Source of the DNA: Sulfurimicrobium lacus
GTDB taxonomy: Bacteria > Pseudomonadota > Gammaproteobacteria > Burkholderiales > Sulfuricellaceae
Assembly (NCBI RefSeq): GCF_011764585.1
Contig: NZ_AP022853.1
Span: 1,409,501 to 1,473,500 of the forward strand
Direction: 5' to 3'
DNA: 64,000 bases
Every line of letters starts with the position of its first letter. Positions within the stretch are counted from its first letter, which is position 1. The position numbers and the translations under genes were made by a program. Positions 31,674-42,442 of the stretch are shown here, one piece after another. The notes below the pieces were generated by a model. It searched no databases. It saw only the letters and a list, made by a program, of their open reading frames with translations, and was not told where the DNA came from.

Positions 31674-33662
31674 TTACCAGCCCAGGCGAAGAGTGACGAA
31701 AGAGCGGCGTTCAACAACATAATCGTTCGTTCTGAATTCGGCATAGTTTCCGCCGGTATTCTGCAAGGTAAGCGCCACTTCGTTGCCGGACTCACGCTTG
31801 CCGAATTGTTTGGCCAGACGGATGTCGGTGCGATGATAGGCAGGCTGTTTGTCGCCGTCGTTGAGCCACATCATGGGCGTGAGCGCGTAGAAGCCGACGC
31901 TGGCGGCGAAACGGCCGGGGAGGTTGCGCAGCCACAGCAGGCTGATGCTGTCGACCGGCGCGGATTTCGGCACATCCTGGTCTACCCTGCGTTCGGCGCC
32001 GATATGCGTGTGCGCGTATCCCAGCACCATGCGCCCCACGAGCGGGTTGCGCCAGTCGAGCTGGATTTCTCTGCCCTCGACGCTGATGTTTCCCGAATTG
32101 ATGAACTGGAAGGCCTTGCCGCTGCCGGTGTAGTTGGCAGGTGCGGGGGTGGAGCAGGGAAACTGGTCGGGTGTGGGGGCAAACCTGCAGGTTTTGTCGT
32201 CGATATAGTTCTGGTAATCGTTCCAGAACAGCCGGGCGTCGACGCGCAGGCCCATTTCCTGGAAATAGCCCACGTAACCGATCTCGCGGAAATCCACCTG
32301 CTCCGGTTTGAGATGCTGACCCCAGTAGCCGGTTTCGACTACAGCGCCGTTGTAGACATATTCCTCGCGCGACAGCTCTTCGAATGCGGTGGGCGCGCGG
32401 TATCCGCGGCCGGTACTGGCGCGCAGCACATGGCTGGGCAGGAAGCTGTAGTTCGCCGCCAGGCGCGGGGAGAACAAGGTGTCGGTGAAGTAATGCTTTT
32501 CCACCATGCCGCCCGCGTTGATCAGCCACTTGGGGGCGGCCTGCCAGGCAAGATTTCCGAACACTTGCCATTGCGTCCCGCCGACCTCGCCCTCGCCTGC
32601 CAGATAGTGGTCCGAGCTAACCTTGTCCTGGCGTACGCCGGCGCCCCATACGCTGCGCAAGTTGCTGGCAAGTGGGTGGGTTTGCTGGAATTCCAGGTCG
32701 TCGCGCCGCATGTTTACATCCAGGTTGACCGGAACGGTCGCGTCGACCAGATAGGGTTCGCGTGCCTGGCTGTCGAAATGGTAGTACTGCAAAGACATTT
32801 CCTCGTCCGCAGCGGTACTGCGTCGCCAGGCTGCCTGGAAAAAATTGTTTTGACCGGTGCGCGGGTGAGGCGGGTTGCTGGTGTCGATGATCGCGCCGGT
32901 GGTGTCGTCGCTGCGCGTCATGCCGACCTGGAAACGCAGTTCATCTCTTGAATTGAGCTGGTAGGCGATCTGGCCGTTGAGGACGTCGCGCTGGATGCTT
33001 TCTCCGAGATTGTAGTTATCCACGCCGAGGTCGCGATAATTGACCGCTTCCCGCCGTGACAGCGAAAGGCGCCATTCCAGCGGGCCTTCGGCGTTTCCGG
33101 CGCGCAGGGCGGCTTCGCGGGTGCCGCCGGTGCCGCTGCTAAGCATTACGGATTTTCCATGTTCCTGGCGCGGAGAAAGAGTGATGATGTTGACCACACC
33201 CTGAAAGGAATTCGCGCCGTAAGTCGCCGGGTTGGGCCCGCGCACCACCTCGATGCGTTCGATGTCGTCCACGCGGATTGGCAGGCTGCTCCAGTCCACC
33301 GTGCCGTTGAACGGGTTGTAAACCGAGCGCCCGTCGAGCAACACCTGCAAGCGCCGGCTGTTCGCATCGCCCAGGCCGTTATTGACCACCATGGGCGGGC
33401 CGGAGGGCCAGTCTGCCACCATGAATCCCGGCACCAGACGCATCAGGTCCTGCACCTCGGTAAAACCCGAGGCGCGGATCATCTCGCGGTCGATTATCGT
33501 TACCGGGGCCGGCGCGTCGAGTGGCGACTGGGTCATGCGCGAGGCGGTCAGCACCATGGGCAGGGCGTTATCGACGAACAGGCTTTCGTCAGTGATTTCT
33601 TGTGCGAAAGCGGGCGGCACAGCCCACAGGGGCAGGCAAAGCAGGGCTAGTTTTCTGGCCAT
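31674..33662 (-). CDS. TonB-dependent outer-membrane receptor
   Basis: 662-aa outer-membrane receptor. A signal peptide covers residues 1-21 (ending in PPAFAQE). The plug domain runs about 35-150 (APVTIIDREMIRASGFTEVQ, RLQVLLDGRSVYNPFNG, IERIEVVRGPNPATYGANSF). A 22-strand-type barrel follows, ending in the outer-membrane C-terminal aromatic (VTLRLGW). The plug resembles those of cobalamin/colicin-type and metal receptors, but no substrate can be assigned. Two Cys about 11 residues apart lie in an extracellular loop near residue 510. The chosen ATG at 33662 gives the signal peptide. A longer frame to 34199 runs through secF and is rejected. It is followed immediately by a DedA gene. Confidence 0.9.
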   Translation of the reverse strand: MARKLALLCLPLWAVPPAFAQEITDESLFVDNALPMVLTASRMTQSPLDAPAPVTIIDREMIRASGFTEVQDLMRLVPGFMVADWPSGPPMVVNNGLGDANSRRLQVLLDGRSVYNPFNGTVDWSSLPIRVDDIERIEVVRGPNPATYGANSFQGVVNIITLSPRQEHGKSVMLSSGTGGTREAALRAGNAEGPLEWRLSLSRREAVNYRDLGVDNYNLGESIQRDVLNGQIAYQLNSRDELRFQVGMTRSDDTTGAIIDTSNPPHPRTGQNNFFQAAWRRSTAADEEMSLQYYHFDSQAREPYLVDATVPVNLDVNMRRDDLEFQQTHPLASNLRSVWGAGVRQDKVSSDHYLAGEGEVGGTQWQVFGNLAWQAAPKWLINAGGMVEKHYFTDTLFSPRLAANYSFLPSHVLRASTGRGYRAPTAFEELSREEYVYNGAVVETGYWGQHLKPEQVDFREIGYVGYFQEMGLRVDARLFWNDYQNYIDDKTCRFAPTPDQFPCSTPAPANYTGSGKAFQFINSGNISVEGREIQLDWRNPLVGRMVLGYAHTHIGAERRVDQDVPKSAPVDSISLLWLRNLPGRFAASVGFYALTPMMWLNDGDKQPAYHRTDIRLAKQFGKRESGNEVALTLQNTGGNYAEFRTNDYVVERRSFVTLRLGW

Positions 33663-33691
33663 AAATTTATGCGGTGATCGGATGCGAAAAA

Positions 33692-34633
33692 TCAGGGCAG
33701 CGCTTCGGCTTCCTCGCCTTCCTTCTTTTCGGGCTTGATGAATTGTTCGCGCGATACGCCCAGCCACAGCACGATCGGGCTGGCGACCAGCACCGACGAG
33801 TAGATGCCGAAGATGATGCCGATGGTCAGCGCCAGGGCGAAGTAATGCAATGCTTCGCCGCCGAGGAACAGCATGGCCAGCACCATCAGCTGGGTCATGG
33901 AGTGGGTGATGATGGTGCGCGACATGGTGCGGGTGATGGCGTTGTCGATGATTTCGGGCACGCTGGCCTTGCGCATCTTGCGGAAATTCTCGCGGATCCG
34001 GTCGAACACCACCACCGACTCGTTCACCGAATAGCCCAGGATGGCGAGCACGCCGGCCAGCACGGTGAGAGAGAATTCCCACTGGAAGAAGGCGAAGCAG
34101 CCGAGGATGATCACGATGTCGTGCATGTTGGCGATGATGGCGGCCACCGCGAAGCGCCATTCGAAGCGTATGGCAAGATAGGCCATGATGCCGAGACACA
34201 CGACCAGCAGGGCCAGCGCGCCGTTTTCATAGAGCTCCTTGCCCACCTGCGGGCCGACGAATTCGACGCGTTGCAGCTTGGCGCTGGAGTCGGAGGCAGA
34301 CAGCGCCTGAAAGACTTTTTCGGAAAGCTTGGCGCTGCTGAGCTCGGGCTTGACCGGCAGGCGCACCAGGATGTCGTGCGAAGTGCCGAAGGTTTGCACG
34401 GCAGCGTCATGCAGGCCGATTTGGGTCAGCGTGTCGCGGACCTTAGGTACTTCCGCCGGATGGGGGTAGTTGATTTCCATCACCGTGCCGCCGGTGAAGT
34501 CCACGCCCAGGTTGAGGTGTTTGATGCTCAACGCCGCCACCGCCAGGATGAAGGTTACCAGGGAGATCATCGTCGTCACCCGGGCGTAGCTCATGAACGG
34601 GATGTCGCGTTTGATATTGAAAAATTCCAGCAT
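33692..34633 (-). CDS. secF: Protein translocase subunit SecF
   Basis: 313-aa inner-membrane subunit that, with SecD and YajC, uses proton motive force to help preproteins through SecYEG. A membrane helix follows the cytoplasmic start (about 17-38). The periplasmic domain begins with LGVDFTGGTVMEI. The five-helix RND-like bundle has FEWRFAVAAIIANMHDIVI, LAGVLAILGYSVNESVVVFD and ARTIITHSMTQ-like segments. The ATG at 34633 has AAGGAAAA upstream. The order yajC-secD-secF is conserved. Unusually, a palindromic repeat of about 70 nt is inserted between secD and secF. Confidence 0.97.
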   Translation of the reverse strand: MLEFFNIKRDIPFMSYARVTTMISLVTFILAVAALSIKHLNLGVDFTGGTVMEINYPHPAEVPKVRDTLTQIGLHDAAVQTFGTSHDILVRLPVKPELSSAKLSEKVFQALSASDSSAKLQRVEFVGPQVGKELYENGALALLVVCLGIMAYLAIRFEWRFAVAAIIANMHDIVIILGCFAFFQWEFSLTVLAGVLAILGYSVNESVVVFDRIRENFRKMRKASVPEIIDNAITRTMSRTIITHSMTQLMVLAMLFLGGEALHYFALALTIGIIFGIYSSVLVASPIVLWLGVSREQFIKPEKKEGEEAEALP

Positions 34634-34656
34634 GTTTTTTCCTTAAAATACTTTTA

Positions 34657-34727
34657 GCCACAGAGAACACGGAGATCACAGAGAAAACCAGGTGGCAATG
34701 CCACGATTTCTCTGTGTTCTCTGTGGC
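34657..34727. repeat. Palindromic intergenic repeat, second member of the CCACAGAGAACAC family
   Basis: Left arm 34657-34686 starts GCCACAGAGAACACGGAG. The right arm 34707-34727 is its reverse complement lacking about 9 nt. The inner loop is GTGGCAATGCCAC, again a hairpin. Same arms and same nested design as the element at 24394-24513. It separates secD from secF and could form a transcript hairpin there. Confidence 0.85.
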
Positions 34728-34733
34728 AATGAA

Positions 34734-36551
34734 TCAAATCGAAACTTTCTCCAGCCTCGCTTTGCGGCCATAGGTCAGGTTGACGAGGCTGCGCGACACC
34801 ACCACTGCGCTGAATATCGAAGTCAGAATGCCGAGACACAGCACTACCGCGAAGCCGCGCACCGGGCCGGAACCAAGCCAGAACAGGGCGGTGCCGGCGA
34901 TAAACGTCGTGATATTGGAGTCCAGAATGGTGCCGAAGGCGCGCTCGTATCCGGCGTTGATCGCCGCCTGGGGCGAGATGCCGTTGCGCAGTTCTTCGCG
35001 GATGCGTTCGTTGATCAGCACGTTGGAGTCGATCGCCATACCGACGGTGAGCGCGATAGCCGCCATGCCGGGCAGGGTCAGCGTGGCTTGCAGAATCGAC
35101 AGCACGGCGACCAGGAACAGCACGTTTGCGCTCAGTGCAAGCGTGGAAATCAAGCCGAAGAAGCGGTAGTTCATCATCATGAACAGGGAAATGGCGATGA
35201 AGCCGTAGATGTTCGAGTTGAAGCCCTTGGCGATGTTTTCCGCGCCCATGCTCGGGCCGACGGTACGTTCCTCGATGATTTCCATCGGCGCCGCGAGCGC
35301 GCCGGCGCGCAGCAGCAGCGCGACGTCGTTGGCTTCCTGCGTGGTCATGGAGCCGCTGATCTGCACGCGGCCGCCGCCGATTTCCTCGCGGATCACCGGG
35401 GCGGTGATGACTTCCGCCTGGCCTTTTTCGATCAGCAGAATAGCCATGCGCTTGCCCACGTTATCGCGCGTGGTGTCGCGGAAGATGCGTGCACCGCGGC
35501 CGTCGAGCGAAATGTGCACGACCGGCTCGCTGGTCTGGTTGTCGAAGCCGGGCGCGGCATCGCTGATGTATTCGCCGGTCAGCACGACCTGTTTCTTGAC
35601 CAGCAGCGGCGAGCCCTTGCGCTCGGTGTAGAGTTCGTCGCCAAACGGGATTTCGCCGTGCAGCGCAGCGTTGATGTCGTGTTCGTCGTCCACCATGCGG
35701 ATTTCCAGGGTGGCGGTACGGCCGAGGATTTCCTTCGCCTTGGCGGTGTCCTGTACGCCGGGCAGTTGCACCACCACGCGGTCGGCGCCCTGCTGCTGGA
35801 TGATGGGCTCGGCCACGCCCAGCTCGTTGACGCGGTTGCGCAGGGTGGTGATGTTCTGCTGCAGGGCGAATTCCTGGCTCTTTTTCTGCGCCTGCGGGTT
35901 CATGCTGGCGCTGATCTTGAAATCGCCCCCCCCCTCCGTTTCCTTCAGAAGCAGGTCCGGCATGCTTTTGAGCAGCTCGTTCATGGCCTGGCCGCGCGTG
36001 ACCGCGTCGCGGAACTTGACTTCGATGGTCTGGTCCGCCAGGCGGCTGACGCCGGCGTAAGGAATCTTCTTCTCGCGTAGCGCGCTGCGGATGTCGCCGG
36101 TATAGCGGTCCATGGTCTTGACCAGGGCGGCTTTCATGTCCACTTGGAGCAGGAAGTGCACGCCGCCGCGCAGATCCAGGCCGAGATACATGGGCAGCGC
36201 GCCCATGCTGGTGAGCCAGCGGGGCGAGCTGGAAATGAGGTTGAGCGCGACCACGTAGCCGTTGCCGAGCTTGTTCTGCAGCAGGTCCTTGGCCTTGAGC
36301 TGGGTGTCGGTGTCGGCGAAGCGCACCTTGATGCTGGCGGTGTCGAGCGTGACGCCCCGCGTGGAAATCTGGTTCTGGCTCAGGGTTTCTTCCACCTGTT
36401 GCAGCGTGCTCTGATCCACTTTCACCGTGGCTCTGGCAGAGGAAACCTGCACGGCAGGCATTTCGCCGAAGAAATTGGGCAGGGTGTAGAGCAGTCCCAG
36501 CAGCAGGGCGACTGCGACGACAATGTTTTTCCACAGGGGGTAGCGGTTCAT
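34734..36551 (-). CDS. secD: Protein translocase subunit SecD
   Basis: 605-aa inner-membrane subunit of the SecDF-YajC complex. The start MNRYPLWKNIVVAVALLLGL is the first helix. The P1 periplasmic domain follows, with GLDLRGGVHFLLQVDM at about 152-167 and the conserved DRVVVQLPGVQDTAKAKEIL. The C-terminal RND-like bundle contains TLTLPGMAAIALTVGMAIDS and NVLINERIREELRNG, with the conserved Asp, then FIAGTALFWLGSGPVRGFAV. Length is normal for the family. It lies downstream of yajC across a heptamer-repeat spacer and upstream of secF. Confidence 0.98.
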   Translation of the reverse strand: MNRYPLWKNIVVAVALLLGLLYTLPNFFGEMPAVQVSSARATVKVDQSTLQQVEETLSQNQISTRGVTLDTASIKVRFADTDTQLKAKDLLQNKLGNGYVVALNLISSSPRWLTSMGALPMYLGLDLRGGVHFLLQVDMKAALVKTMDRYTGDIRSALREKKIPYAGVSRLADQTIEVKFRDAVTRGQAMNELLKSMPDLLLKETEGGGDFKISASMNPQAQKKSQEFALQQNITTLRNRVNELGVAEPIIQQQGADRVVVQLPGVQDTAKAKEILGRTATLEIRMVDDEHDINAALHGEIPFGDELYTERKGSPLLVKKQVVLTGEYISDAAPGFDNQTSEPVVHISLDGRGARIFRDTTRDNVGKRMAILLIEKGQAEVITAPVIREEIGGGRVQISGSMTTQEANDVALLLRAGALAAPMEIIEERTVGPSMGAENIAKGFNSNIYGFIAISLFMMMNYRFFGLISTLALSANVLFLVAVLSILQATLTLPGMAAIALTVGMAIDSNVLINERIREELRNGISPQAAINAGYERAFGTILDSNITTFIAGTALFWLGSGPVRGFAVVLCLGILTSIFSAVVVSRSLVNLTYGRKARLEKVSI

Positions 36552-36563
36552 GGACTGAATTCC

Positions 36564-36635
36564 GTGAGGGGTAAGGGGTTAGGGGTGAGGCGGAGGAGGG
36601 TGGGTTTCTCACCCCTCACGCCTCGCCCCTCACGC
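36564..36635. repeat. Heptamer repeats arranged as an inverted repeat between yajC and secD
   Basis: Four heptamers in a row (GTGAGGG, GTAAGGG, GTTAGGG, GTGAGGC; 36564-36591), a 16-nt loop, then four complementary heptamers (CTCACCC, CTCACGC, CTCGCCC, CTCACGC; 36608-36635). The element can fold into a long hairpin and fills nearly the whole yajC-secD spacer. Both the 7-nt period and the inversion are visible directly. Confidence 0.9.
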
Positions 36636-36956
36636 TTATATGCTCTTGATCGTGCCTTTGGGCAGCAGGGTGGTGATGGCTTGTTTCTGCACGGTCACGA
36701 CCACGTTTTCGGCGATTTCCAGGCTGATGTAGCCTTCGTTCACCTTGACCACTTTACCCAGCTGGCCGCCGGCGGTGACGACTTCGTCGCCCTTTTGCAG
36801 CGCATCCATCATGTTCTTCTGTTCCTTGGCGCGCTTCATCTGCGGACGGATCAGCATGAAATAGAACAGCACGAAAATCACGACGAGGGGCACGAAACCC
36901 ATCAGGTCAGGGCCGCCAGTGGTGGTGCCGGCGGCAAAAGCGTTACTAATCAGCAC
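36636..36956 (-). CDS. yajC: Preprotein translocase subunit YajC
   Basis: 106-aa single-pass inner-membrane protein that associates with SecDF. The membrane helix is GFVPLVVIFVLFYFMLIRPQ, followed by the family motif KRAKEQKNMMDALQKGDEVV and a small beta domain (GQLGKVVKVNEGYISLEIAE). I place the start at a GTG (36956), with GGAG eight nt upstream, giving MLISNAFAAG. The longer ATG frame to 37049 runs back into tgt. It heads the yajC-secD-secF group and follows tgt. Confidence 0.95.
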   Translation of the reverse strand: MLISNAFAAGTTTGGPDLMGFVPLVVIFVLFYFMLIRPQMKRAKEQKNMMDALQKGDEVVTAGGQLGKVVKVNEGYISLEIAENVVVTVQKQAITTLLPKGTIKSI

Positions 36957-36999
36957 AGTTCGTTCTCCATATATCAGGTCGGATAAAATCCGCGCAATT

Positions 37000-39164
<2,165 letters not shown>

Positions 39165-39210
39165 TGGACTAGAATTCACTAAATTTCTATTAAACGGTTC
39201 GGGATTCTGG

Positions 39211-39567
39211 ATGATGATGAAAAAACTGACGGGCTTGATTCTGCTTCTGCTGCTTGCCGCCTGCGATGTCAATCAGCCGAAGGCGCCGCTGCTGAAAGGC
39301 CAATGGCAGTGCCGCAGCGGCATCACGATTACTTTCACGGGCCAGCAGGATTATATCGTCACCAGCCCCGCAAGCGAATCAGCCGGAGTGTACAAGTTAA
39401 CGGTGGGGGAAAACAACTACCACCGCATCGAGTGGAATCCCGGCATAGCGGATGTCGAAGCGCCGCTGCCTACCCGCTTCCGCTATTTCGAGAATGGCAA
39501 GCTGGCCCGCCTGTCTTTCTACACGCACGTGGTCGATGATGCCGTGCCGTGCGAACGCAGGTTGTGA
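39211..39567 (+). CDS. Small lipoprotein of unknown function
   Basis: 118-aa protein with a lipoprotein signal peptide ([20 protein letters not shown], Cys18 as the lipid site). The mature part of about 100 residues is beta-rich, with phrases [20 protein letters not shown] and [20 protein letters not shown] and two further Cys (in WQCRS and at the end, PCERRL) that may pair. I do not recognise a family. It is divergent from queA and precedes tRNA-Leu. The upstream reading frame runs antisense through queA and is not coding. Confidence 0.8.
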   Translation: MMMKKLTGLILLLLLAACDVNQPKAPLLKGQWQCRSGITITFTGQQDYIVTSPASESAGVYKLTVGENNYHRIEWNPGIADVEAPLPTRFRYFENGKLARLSFYTHVVDDAVPCERRL

Positions 39568-39667
39568 TGCGGCGGTGCGGCTTGCATGATTCATGGCCAG
39601 GCTGCGCCTCGCGGCGCCGCTACTTGCCGTAATTGGTGTTTTGGTTGATAATCGCGGCTCTCTATCA

Positions 39668-39754
39668 GCCGGGATGGCGGAACTGGTAGACGCACGGGAC
39701 TCAAAATCCCGCGCTAGCAATAGCGTGCCGGTTCGATTCCGGCTCCCGGCACCA
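39668..39754 (+). tRNA. tRNA-Leu (CAA anticodon)
   Basis: The acceptor stem GCCGGGA pairs with TCCCGGC, followed by encoded ACCA at the 3' end. The anticodon arm GGGACTCAAAATCCC gives anticodon CAA. A long variable arm (CGCTAGCAATAGCG) marks a class II tRNA, and the T loop GGTTCGATTCC is standard. It lies at the border between the GC-rich block and the more AT-rich export region. Confidence 0.97.
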
Positions 39755-39976
39755 ACAAAATCAAGTAGTTCAAGCAAATTTCCACGAGTACGGCTGGCAC
39801 ACAGATATATGCCAATGCTCTTGAATTCTTAGCAAGCCGTGAATCAAACCCAAAGTCAGGGTGAAATGTGTGCAGCCCAATCCAGACAGCTTTAGAATTA
39901 ATGGCTGAGAGGATCGGATGCTCGGGCATTTATCACGCCACACTATTCACAACCTTGTGACGCATGAGGGTTTTGT

Positions 39977-41452
39977 ATGAAATTAATTCCAACAATCCTG
40001 TGTGGCGGGGCCGGTTCCCGCCTTTGGCCCGTTTCCCGGGAATTGCATCCCAAGCCGTTCATCCGGCTCGGCGATGGGCAGAGCCTGCTGCAAAAGGCTT
40101 GGCTGCGCGGGGCCGCATTACCCGATGTTGTCGAAACACTGACCGTCACCAACCGCGAATTGTTTTTCAAGACCGAAGACGAATACCGCGAAGTGGCTGA
40201 CATCGTTGGCGGCAAAGACTTGACCAACCGCTTTATCCTCGAGCCGTTTGGACGCAACACCGCGCCCGCGATTGCCGCGGCCACATTGCAAGTCGCGGCC
40301 ACGCAGGGCGAAGATGCCTGCCTGCTCGTGCTGGCAGCCGATCACCTGATCGCCGATCAGGCCGCATTTGCCCAAGCCGTCTCCAAAGCCATGCAGCTGG
40401 CGGCGCAAGGCAGGCTGGTCACCTTCGGCATCCAGCCGGACATGCCTGAAACCGGCTACGGCTACATTGAGGTCGACCTTGATTCTCCTGTGCCGTTTGT
40501 CGGAGGGCCGGCAGGGGAGAGCGCAGGTTTTCCTGTTGCTCGCTTTGTCGAAAAGCCCGATCTGGAAAAAGCCCTGGAATACCTCGCATCCGGCCGCCAT
40601 TTATGGAACTCGGGCATGTTCTGCTTCCAGGCCGGGACCATGCTGCGCGAGATGCAGCAACATTGCCCGGAGATTCTGGCCGCCAGTCGTGCGTGCCTTG
40701 AGCAATCCCGCACGGCAGAAGGCAAGAGTTTCAGCCAGGTAGACCTTGACGCAACTGCTTTCAAACTCGTGCCGGATGACTCCATCGACTATGCCGTGAT
40801 GGAAAAATCCAGCAACGTCGCCGTCGTGCCATGCAGTATCGGCTGGAGCGACATCGGTTCATGGACCGCGCTGGGCGCCCTTACCGCACCCGATGCACGG
40901 GGCAACCGCATCGAAGGTGAAGTCACCCTGCATGATGTCAGCAACTGCTGCATCCATAGCAATCAACGCATGGTAGGCGCAGTGGGCGTCAACGACCTGA
41001 TCATCATCGATACGCCCGATGCTGTCCTGATCGCCGACCGTAGCCGTGCCCAGGACGTGAAACACATATATGCACGCCTCAAGGCGGAAGGACACAAAAC
41101 CTACCGTCTGCACTCCACCGTTCACCGCCCATGGGGTACCTACACCGTGCTGGAAGAGGGCAGGCACTTCAAGATCAAACGCATCGAGGTCAAACCTGGC
41201 GCCAGCATCAGTTTGCAAATGCACCACCATCGTAGCGAACATTGGGTTGTTGTCAGCGGCATGGCGCGGGTGGTCAATGGCCAGCAAGAACTGTTCGTCA
41301 ACACCAACGAATCCACCTATATTCCCGCAGGACACAAACACCGCCTGGAAAATCCCGGTTTGCTCAACCTGGTGATGATTGAAGTGCAGAGCGGTGAGTA
41401 CCTGGGTGAAGATGACATTGTGCGTTTTGATGATGTCTATGGGCGGTCGTGA
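39977..41452 (+). CDS. manC: Mannose-1-phosphate guanylyltransferase / mannose-6-phosphate isomerase
   Basis: 491-aa bifunctional enzyme making GDP-mannose for exopolysaccharide. The N-terminal nucleotidyltransferase (about 1-340) has the GGAGSRLWPVSRELHPKPF signature, FILEPFGRNTAPAIAAA and GWSDIGSWTAL. The C-terminal cupin-type isomerase domain (about 370-480) has RPWGTYTVLEEG, FKIKRIEVKPGASISLQMHH, HRSEHWVVVSGMARV and YIPAGHKHRLENPG. Length is typical of the type II PMI-GMP family (AlgA, CpsB, XanB). It follows tRNA-Leu and is the first gene of the polysaccharide region. No phosphomannomutase is in the window. Confidence 0.96.
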   Translation: MKLIPTILCGGAGSRLWPVSRELHPKPFIRLGDGQSLLQKAWLRGAALPDVVETLTVTNRELFFKTEDEYREVADIVGGKDLTNRFILEPFGRNTAPAIAAATLQVAATQGEDACLLVLAADHLIADQAAFAQAVSKAMQLAAQGRLVTFGIQPDMPETGYGYIEVDLDSPVPFVGGPAGESAGFPVARFVEKPDLEKALEYLASGRHLWNSGMFCFQAGTMLREMQQHCPEILAASRACLEQSRTAEGKSFSQVDLDATAFKLVPDDSIDYAVMEKSSNVAVVPCSIGWSDIGSWTALGALTAPDARGNRIEGEVTLHDVSNCCIHSNQRMVGAVGVNDLIIIDTPDAVLIADRSRAQDVKHIYARLKAEGHKTYRLHSTVHRPWGTYTVLEEGRHFKIKRIEVKPGASISLQMHHHRSEHWVVVSGMARVVNGQQELFVNTNESTYIPAGHKHRLENPGLLNLVMIEVQSGEYLGEDDIVRFDDVYGRS

Positions 41453-41469
41453 TTTTTTGGCTTGCTAAA

Positions 41470-41486
41470 TGTCGGATTTGTTTACA
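41470..41486 (+). promoter_or_regulatory. Candidate PrsR upstream element, copy 1
   Basis: TGTCGGA-TTTG-TTTACA. One of three copies of TGTCGGA-N4-TTTACA in the window, all upstream of export-locus genes. It lies 96 nt before a sigma-54-type promoter. Recognition by PrsR is inferred. Confidence 0.65.
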
Positions 41487-41582
41487 ACTGGATTAAAATA
41501 GCGCATGGGGTTAAGAGACTGTCGGCAAGTGAAGTGTATACGCCATTGTTTTTTTTTGAATTAAAAGCCGTGTTATATGCAG

Positions 41583-41598
41583 TGGAATGGATTTTGCT
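41583..41598 (+). promoter_or_regulatory. Sigma-54-type promoter of the HPr-rel-A operon
   Basis: TGGAATGGATTTTGCT: the -24 GG and -12 GC lie exactly 12 nt apart and TTGCT matches the -12 consensus. The -24 box is TGGAAT instead of TGGCAC. It is about 100 nt before the ATG at 41698. Confidence 0.65.
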
Positions 41599-41697
41599 TT
41601 TATTTGAATAAACTCCGCGCTCTTGCTTCAGGCTGGATAAATCGCTTTTACTGTGAATGCTATTTGCCGTCGCAAATCGCGTTTCAAGGAGAATGGC

Positions 41698-42396
41698 ATG
41701 AATGCCAAGGAACATCAGGATGGCGAGGTGGAAAAGACACAAGTTTCCCATGATCTCGCTGATTGCACGAAGCCCGTCGATGAATCGCGCAGAGGCTTCA
41801 CCAAGTCGGGTTTGGCTGCATCGGGAGTGTTTCTAACACTCGCCAGCCGGCCCGTGCTGGCTTGTGTATGCAAATCGCCTTCCGGTTTTCTGTCCGGCAA
41901 TGTCAGTACTCATGGCACGCCACAAACGTGCAGCGGCCGGACCCCAGGCTATTGGGGTACTCATCCCCAACAGTGGTCATCGCCATATTTGCCGGGCGAC
42001 TGCAAACATGGAACGTCAGGTACGCACGTGTCGGATTGGTCAGGCGGAACTCAATTCAGCAGCGTTTTTAACTGCAATGGAAATGGATCGATTTACGTCG
42101 CATACCAAGAAGAGCACAAAGACTCCAAAAGATCTAAAACAACTTACCAAAGTTCCGTATATAGCATGATGCAGGTGATTTGGCTGGGCGGGGGCGGGGA
42201 CCCCTACCAGTTGGGGGCGCACATCGTTGCGGCATTACTTAATGCTGTTAAGGGATTGACTCCAACATTGACCGAAGCGCAGGTACTAAACATATTCAAC
42301 GAATGGAATCTGCATGGCTATTTTGAGCCCACTGCCGGTGTCAAGTGGTACGAGGCGGATATTGTTGATTATTTGAAATCCACCATGCCGTTGTAA
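41698..42396 (+). CDS. Tat-signal exported protein with GYW motif, candidate substrate of the HPr-rel-A system
   Basis: 232-aa protein of unknown function. Residues about 30-56 form a twin-arginine signal: SRRGFTKSGLAASGVFLTLA, then SRPVLA just before a Cys-rich start of the mature chain (ACVCKSPSG). The mature part has TCSGRTPGYWGTHPQQW, a variant of the TPGYWKNHP motif of several surface-protein families, and is rich in Gly, Ser and Thr. ATG 41698 follows AAGGAG. It is the first gene of an operon with a PqqD-like chaperone, an HprK-related kinase and a nucleotidyltransferase, and is preceded by a sigma-54-type promoter. Being the modified or exported substrate is inferred from this position. 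Confidence 0.75.
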   Translation: MNAKEHQDGEVEKTQVSHDLADCTKPVDESRRGFTKSGLAASGVFLTLASRPVLACVCKSPSGFLSGNVSTHGTPQTCSGRTPGYWGTHPQQWSSPYLPGDCKHGTSGTHVSDWSGGTQFSSVFNCNGNGSIYVAYQEEHKDSKRSKTTYQSSVYSMMQVIWLGGGGDPYQLGAHIVAALLNAVKGLTPTLTEAQVLNIFNEWNLHGYFEPTAGVKWYEADIVDYLKSTMPL

Positions 42397-42442
42397 CCAG
42401 CGACTTGCCGCTATCTCCTCCCCGCAGACCTGACAAACAAGA

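Noticed and set aside
32000-34199. TonB-dependent receptor starting at 34199
   Set aside because: The upstream 179 codons run through secF in another frame. A signal peptide starts at 33662.
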